DNA of 8,958 bases from Bacillota bacterium (GTDB taxonomy: Bacteria; Bacillota; Clostridia; Acetivibrionales; DSM-1351). Each line of letters begins with the position of its first letter. Position 1 is the stretch's first letter. Positions 6,207 to 8,958 of this stretch are shown one piece after another. The notes beneath the pieces are model-generated. The model made no database searches, was not told where the DNA came from, and saw nothing but the letters and a program-made list of their open reading frames with translations. Position numbers and translations under genes: made by a program. Where the stretch lies: NCBI GenBank assembly GCA_023412275.1, contig JAEYNY010000119.1, positions 1-8,958 of the forward strand. The letters run 5' to 3'.

Positions 6207-7508
6207 ATGTCATATTGGAATCAGGCATACGAATGTATGTCCAGAGAAGAAATGCGTAAGGTTCAATCGGAAAGATTAATTAAAACTGTAAAGTTGGTAT
6301 ATGAAAATGTACCCACTTACAGAAAGAAGATGCAGGAAAAGGGTATGTTACCGGGAGATATCAAGTCTGTTGATGATTTGAAAAATTTACCCTTTACCTA
6401 TAAGCAGGATCTTAGAGATACATATCCATACGGACTGTTTGCAGTACCTATGAGTGAAATTGTCAGAGTTCATGCATCTTCGGGAACAACTGGAAAGAAG
6501 ACGGTTGTAGGCTATACAAAAAATGACCTCGAAGTTTGGTCAGAGGTTATTGCCAGAACATTTACAGCAGCAGGAGCAGGAAAAGACTCTTTTCTGCAAA
6601 TTTCTTACGGTTACGGATTATTTACCGGGGGGCTCGGTGCTCATTACGGGGGAGAGAAACTGGGAGCAACGGTTATACCTACTTCATCAGGAAACACAAA
6701 GCTTCAGTTGTCACTTATGCAGGATTTCGGTGCAACTCATCTTGCATGTACACCATCTTATGCTTTATATTTGGCTGAGGAGATGGAAGAACTGGGAATC
6801 AAGAGAAGCGATTTGAAGCTTCAGGCCGGTATTTTCGGGGCAGAGCCTTGGTCGGAAAGTATGAGGCAGGAAATACAGGACAGACTAAAAATTAAAGCTT
6901 TTGATATATATGGGCTAAGCGAGGTAATTGGGCCGGGAGTTGCATGTGAATGTGAATATCAGAGCGGTATGCATATACCCGAAGACCACTTTATACCGGA
7001 AATTATTGATCCTGAGACAGGTGAAGTCCTTCCTGAAGGTTCAGAAGGGGAAATTGTCTTTACGACTATTACAAAAGAAGGTCTTCCGTTAATAAGGTAC
7101 AGAACCAGAGACCTTTCTTCGTTGAATTATGATAAATGTGAATGTGGACGTACAGAAGTAAGAATGAACAAGGTGGCCGGTAGAACAGACGATATGCTCA
7201 TAATCAGAGGTGTAAATGTCTTCCCTTCACAGGTGGAAAGTGTTCTATTGTCAATTGGTGAAACTGCACCTCATTACATGTTGGTAGTTGATAGAAAAGA
7301 CAATCTGGATACGTTGGAAATTCAGGTTGAAATCACTCCAAGCTTATTCTCAGATGAAGTAAAAAGGCTGGAAGATGTAGAAAAGAAGATTTCAAAGGAA
7401 ATTACCAGTACTTTGGGAATAGCGGCAAAAATCAAGCTGGTTGAACCCAAAACCATTCAGCGCAGCGAAGGTAAGGCAAAAAGAGTTATTGACAAAAGGG
7501 TTATTTAA
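6207..7508 (+). CDS. paaK: Phenylacetate-CoA ligase family (aryl-acetate:CoA ligase, AMP-forming)
   Basis: A cytoplasmic adenylate-forming enzyme that activates phenylacetate or a related aryl-acetate to its CoA thioester with ATP, releasing AMP and pyrophosphate. At 433 residues it has standard PaaK length, shorter than general acyl-CoA synthetases. The phosphate-binding loop is HASSGTTGKK at 89-98, the adenine/acid-site motif is YGLSE at 235-239, YRTRD at 298-302 carries the ribose-binding Asp302, and the hinge region follows as GRTDDMLIIRGVNVFPSQ from 325. A C-terminal helper domain occupies the last 100 residues. Cys-x-Cys pairs occur just after YGLSE (ACECE) and just before the hinge (KCECGR), and could hold a metal. 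The ATG has an excellent ribosome site, GGGAGGGTGA. It sits downstream of iorAB, whose product is the same type of aryl-acetyl-CoA, so aryl-acetates such as phenylacetate or indoleacetate are the likely substrates. The exact substrate is unproven. Confidence 0.93.
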   Translation: MSYWNQAYECMSREEMRKVQSERLIKTVKLVYENVPTYRKKMQEKGMLPGDIKSVDDLKNLPFTYKQDLRDTYPYGLFAVPMSEIVRVHASSGTTGKKTVVGYTKNDLEVWSEVIARTFTAAGAGKDSFLQISYGYGLFTGGLGAHYGGEKLGATVIPTSSGNTKLQLSLMQDFGATHLACTPSYALYLAEEMEELGIKRSDLKLQAGIFGAEPWSESMRQEIQDRLKIKAFDIYGLSEVIGPGVACECEYQSGMHIPEDHFIPEIIDPETGEVLPEGSEGEIVFTTITKEGLPLIRYRTRDLSSLNYDKCECGRTEVRMNKVAGRTDDMLIIRGVNVFPSQVESVLLSIGETAPHYMLVVDRKDNLDTLEIQVEITPSLFSDEVKRLEDVEKKISKEITSTLGIAAKIKLVEPKTIQRSEGKAKRVIDKRVI

Positions 7509-7554
7509 TAAGGGTTAAGTTATTCATTAACAATTATAAAGGAGGCCTGTAACC

Positions 7555-7986
7555 ATGCTTGTTAAACAAATTTCAGTTTTTTTAGAAAACAAATCAGGAA
7601 GGTTGGCTGATGTAACCAGAACACTTGCGGATAATAACATTAATATCTGTGCCATGTCTATAGCCGATACTACGGATTTTGGTATATTGAGACTTATTGT
7701 TAATAAGCCAGAAGATGCTGAGCGGTTTTTGAGTGAGCAGCAGTTCACGGTAAGCTGTACCAGTGTAATAGCAATAGGTGTTGAAGATAAGCCGGGAGGA
7801 CTTGCAAAGGCATTGGACATTCTTCAGGACAATGGTATAAGCATTGAGTATATGTATGCTTTTGTAGGAAAAACAGGTAATGAAGCATTTGTTATTTTGA
7901 GAGTTGAAAACCCTGAAACGGCAATAGAAACTTTATTGAAAAACGGTATAGAAATACTACCAAGTGACAAGATTTATTGTGCATAA
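7555..7986 (+). CDS. Tandem ACT-domain protein, likely amino-acid sensor
   Basis: A 143-residue protein made of two ACT domains and nothing else. The first begins QISVFLENKSGRLADVTRTL (about 5-24) and the second begins VIAIGVEDKPGGLAKAL (about 72-88). Each has the beta-strand, then N-K-S-G or D-K-P-G turn, then helix layout that usually forms the ligand pocket at domain interfaces. ACT domains commonly bind amino acids. Stand-alone double-ACT proteins have no catalytic residues and are thought to act by binding partners. Placement right after the CoA ligase in an aryl-pyruvate operon suggests it senses an aromatic amino acid or aryl acid, but this is inference from position. A consensus ribosome site AAAGGAGG (7538-7545) precedes the ATG, the strongest in the window. 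It lies 46 bp after paaK and ends just before the stem-loop at 8001, so it closes the operon. Confidence 0.9.
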   Translation: MLVKQISVFLENKSGRLADVTRTLADNNINICAMSIADTTDFGILRLIVNKPEDAERFLSEQQFTVSCTSVIAIGVEDKPGGLAKALDILQDNGISIEYMYAFVGKTGNEAFVILRVENPETAIETLLKNGIEILPSDKIYCA

Positions 7987-8000
7987 ATAAAACAGTTATA

Positions 8001-8033
8001 AAGGGCTGCCTCTTTATTTTTGAGGTAGCCCTT
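8001..8033. terminator. Bidirectional stem-loop terminator between ACT gene and phosphopantetheinyl transferase
   Basis: AAGGGCTGCCTC (8001-8012) and GAGGTAGCCCTT (8022-8033) form a 12-bp stem with one G-U pair and a nine-base T-rich loop. It sits 15 bp after the ACT stop and 5 bp after the convergent minus-strand gene stop. Past the stem the DNA is AT-rich on both sides but has no long pure T run in either direction. The minus-strand exit includes TTTTATTT, so termination may be somewhat better for the minus-strand gene. Confidence 0.75.
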
Positions 8034-8037
8034 ATAA

Positions 8038-8748
8038 TTAACGCAAAGTATTTAAAATATCCTGAACGGTTACAAGATTTATTTTATCAGGGAAACAATC
8101 TTCCTTAGAACAAACTGATACGATATGGTCATCGTCTATTTCAAATTGACTGAAAAAGCAATCTGAAAGATTATTGGTATCTTTAGTTGAGAGAGATATT
8201 CTGCCAGAATCTATGTTAAAAGAAAAAGAATTGAGAGGCAGTGACAAGCCCCTTCCGTCAGCTTTTATGTAACTTTCCTTCAAAGTCCAAAGCATAAAAA
8301 AGTATCTGGTACGGTAATGTGCCGGTTGACTTATAAGACTTTCATATTCGTTCTGTGAAAAAAATCTTTTTGCAATGTCAATATCCGCTTGTTTTAAAAG
8401 TTCCACGTCTATTCCACAAGGCTTATCCGAAAGAATACAGACAACCCAATCCCCGGAATGGGATATATTATAAAAAACAGACTGGTTCGCGATTGCAAGG
8501 TATGGTTTATTGTTAGAATCTGTTTTGAAACTAATATTTTCATTTTTTAAGTTTAAGTCTTTACTTACGGCATACCTGGCAATGATTTCACCAAGAAGAC
8601 ATCTTATAGAATCTTCCTTAAATAAAAACCTTTCCATTTTTGATTTTCTCTCATCAGAAATAAATCTTTTTAATAAATTTACATTATCATCAGTGCATGC
8701 AGAAACTTTTATTCCATATAAATTAACCAACAAACCCCAACCTTTCAT
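8038..8748 (-). CDS. Sfp-type 4'-phosphopantetheinyl transferase
   Basis: A 236-residue cytoplasmic enzyme that moves the phosphopantetheine arm of CoA onto a serine of carrier proteins. Its length matches the pseudo-dimeric Sfp class and is about twice that of AcpS, so secondary-metabolite carriers (nonribosomal peptide or polyketide synthases) are the expected clients, although none is in the window. The family signatures are clear: KPYL at 81-84, NISHSGDW at 94-101, CGIDVE at 111-116 with magnesium ligands Asp114 and Glu116, and WTLKESYIKADGRGL at 154-168 with Glu158 and Lys162. The listed ATG lacks a ribosome site. In-frame TTG codons at residues 6 and 7 are preceded by AAAGG and would begin nearer to the conserved start, so the true protein may be 230-231 residues. 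It is a single gene on its strand, ending at the shared terminator. Confidence 0.92.
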   Translation of the reverse strand: MKGWGLLVNLYGIKVSACTDDNVNLLKRFISDERKSKMERFLFKEDSIRCLLGEIIARYAVSKDLNLKNENISFKTDSNNKPYLAIANQSVFYNISHSGDWVVCILSDKPCGIDVELLKQADIDIAKRFFSQNEYESLISQPAHYRTRYFFMLWTLKESYIKADGRGLSLPLNSFSFNIDSGRISLSTKDTNNLSDCFFSQFEIDDDHIVSVCSKEDCFPDKINLVTVQDILNTLR

Positions 8749-8776
8749 AAAATAGCATGCTTGGCTTATACGCTGA

Positions 8777-8782
8777 ATTATA
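8777..8782 (-). promoter_or_regulatory. Possible -10 element for the phosphopantetheinyl transferase gene
   Basis: Read on the minus strand, 8782-8777 is a perfect TATAAT about 30 bases before the ATG at 8748. The best -35 match is TTCACA (8810-8805), five of six to consensus, but 22 bases away, longer than the usual 16-18. No extended -10 TG is present. The promoter is plausible but weakly supported. Confidence 0.35.
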
Positions 8783-8842
8783 TTCTAACAGAGATTTACA
8801 TATTTGTGAAGTTTATATAAGGATTAATGGGATGTTGGTTTG

Positions 8843-8958
8843 TCAAACATGCGTTACACAATTAGTAAAAAAATAATGGAGCGTCTCATTAGGCGATTTC
8901 CAGCCTAATGGACGCATAGGAAATCTGTTATATTTCCAATTATGTATGTAAAGCTGCC
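8843..8958 (-). mobile_element. Possible C-terminal fragment of a DDE transposase / insertion sequence edge
   Basis: On the minus strand a frame is open from the window edge to a TGA at 8845-8843, giving 37 residues with no start inside the window. It contains YIHNWKYNRFPMRPLGWKSPNE and ends in VTHV, read here as two blocks: an N-rich segment followed by R-P-L-G-W-K-S-P-N-E. This resembles the N-x-R-P-x-x-x-L-G-x-x-T/S-P-x-E tail of rve-type transposases such as the IS3, IS30 and IS481 families. The stop lies within TGTCAAACATGCG (from 8841), which would suit a terminal inverted repeat overlapping the gene end. The other end of the element is outside the window, so family, boundaries and intactness cannot be judged. 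A chance open frame of this length is possible. Confidence 0.45.
8881..8915. repeat. 13-bp palindrome with 8-base loop at the right edge
   Basis: GCGTC (8881-8885) and CATTAGGC (8887-8894) pair with GCCTAATG (8903-8910) and GACGC (8911-8915), leaving one bulged T at 8886. The loop contains ATTTCC (8896-8901). GGAAAT at 8919-8924 complements that loop and also a second ATTTCC at 8932-8937. Read on the minus strand, the stem is followed after seven bases by a run of T (8873-8867), so it could act as a terminator for a gene to the right. It also falls inside the candidate transposase frame. Confidence 0.7.

Noticed and set aside
6523..6816. Plus-strand alternative frames inside paaK
   Set aside because: They overlap the ligase's conserved core in another frame and lack start signals.
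7527..7820. Minus-strand open frame opposite the ACT gene
   Set aside because: The plus strand encodes two clear ACT domains with a consensus ribosome site; the reverse frame is a shadow.
8510..8755. Plus-strand open frame opposite the start of the phosphopantetheinyl transferase
   Set aside because: No ribosome site or domain; antisense to a conserved gene.
8881..8915. Integron attC site or group II intron domain
   Set aside because: The palindrome lacks the attC core GTTRRRY/RYYYAAC ends and has no domain V sequence.
1..8958. CRISPR array, tRNA or rRNA genes, defence system genes
   Set aside because: No regularly spaced repeats, no cloverleaf-like or rRNA-like segments and no defence-type protein families were seen.

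Overview
The window is AT-rich, densely packed bacterial DNA with strong Shine-Dalgarno sites. Its protein families point to an anaerobic Gram-positive of the Clostridia: ferredoxin-linked indolepyruvate oxidoreductase, LytR-CpsA-Psr and DedA envelope proteins, ComFB and YqeG. A cellulolytic Ruminiclostridium-like species would fit, but that is an impression from protein style and was not tested by search.

Layout. (1) 1-1693, plus strand: the 3' part of a YqeG-type HAD phosphatase, then aroE (shikimate dehydrogenase) overlapping or abutting it, then a small ComFB-family protein. (2) 1702-3497, minus strand: a LytR-CpsA-Psr cell-wall ligase followed 17 bp later by a DedA-family membrane protein, converging on comFB with only 8 bp between stop codons. 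(3) 3498-3770: a divergent intergenic region with a good sigma-A promoter reading right and a 26-bp imperfect dyad. (4) 3771-7986, plus strand: iorA, iorB, a phenylacetate-CoA ligase (paaK type) and a double-ACT protein. This is the metabolic core of the window. It interconverts aryl-pyruvates, aryl-acetyl-CoA and free aryl-acetates, probably under sensing of an amino acid. A 122-nt leader with several possible RNA pairings, including one that could cover the ribosome binding site, separates iorB from paaK. (5) 8001-8033: a strong stem-loop serving as a shared terminator. (6) 8038-8748, minus strand: an Sfp-type phosphopantetheinyl transferase. (7) 8843-8958, minus strand, cut by the window edge: an open frame resembling the C-terminus of a DDE transposase, containing a 13-bp palindrome. 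This may be the edge of an insertion sequence.

How the genes may work together. IorAB oxidises aryl-pyruvates to aryl-acetyl-CoA with reduced ferredoxin, or runs in reverse. The CoA ligase feeds free aryl-acetates into the same pool, so the operon could either ferment aromatic amino acids or build them from scavenged aryl acids. The LCP and DedA proteins meet at undecaprenyl phosphate: LCP enzymes release it outside the membrane and DedA proteins are implicated in returning it inside. No CRISPR array, tRNA or rRNA was seen. The most novel candidates are the unassigned leader upstream of paaK and the palindrome with a looped complement at the right edge.
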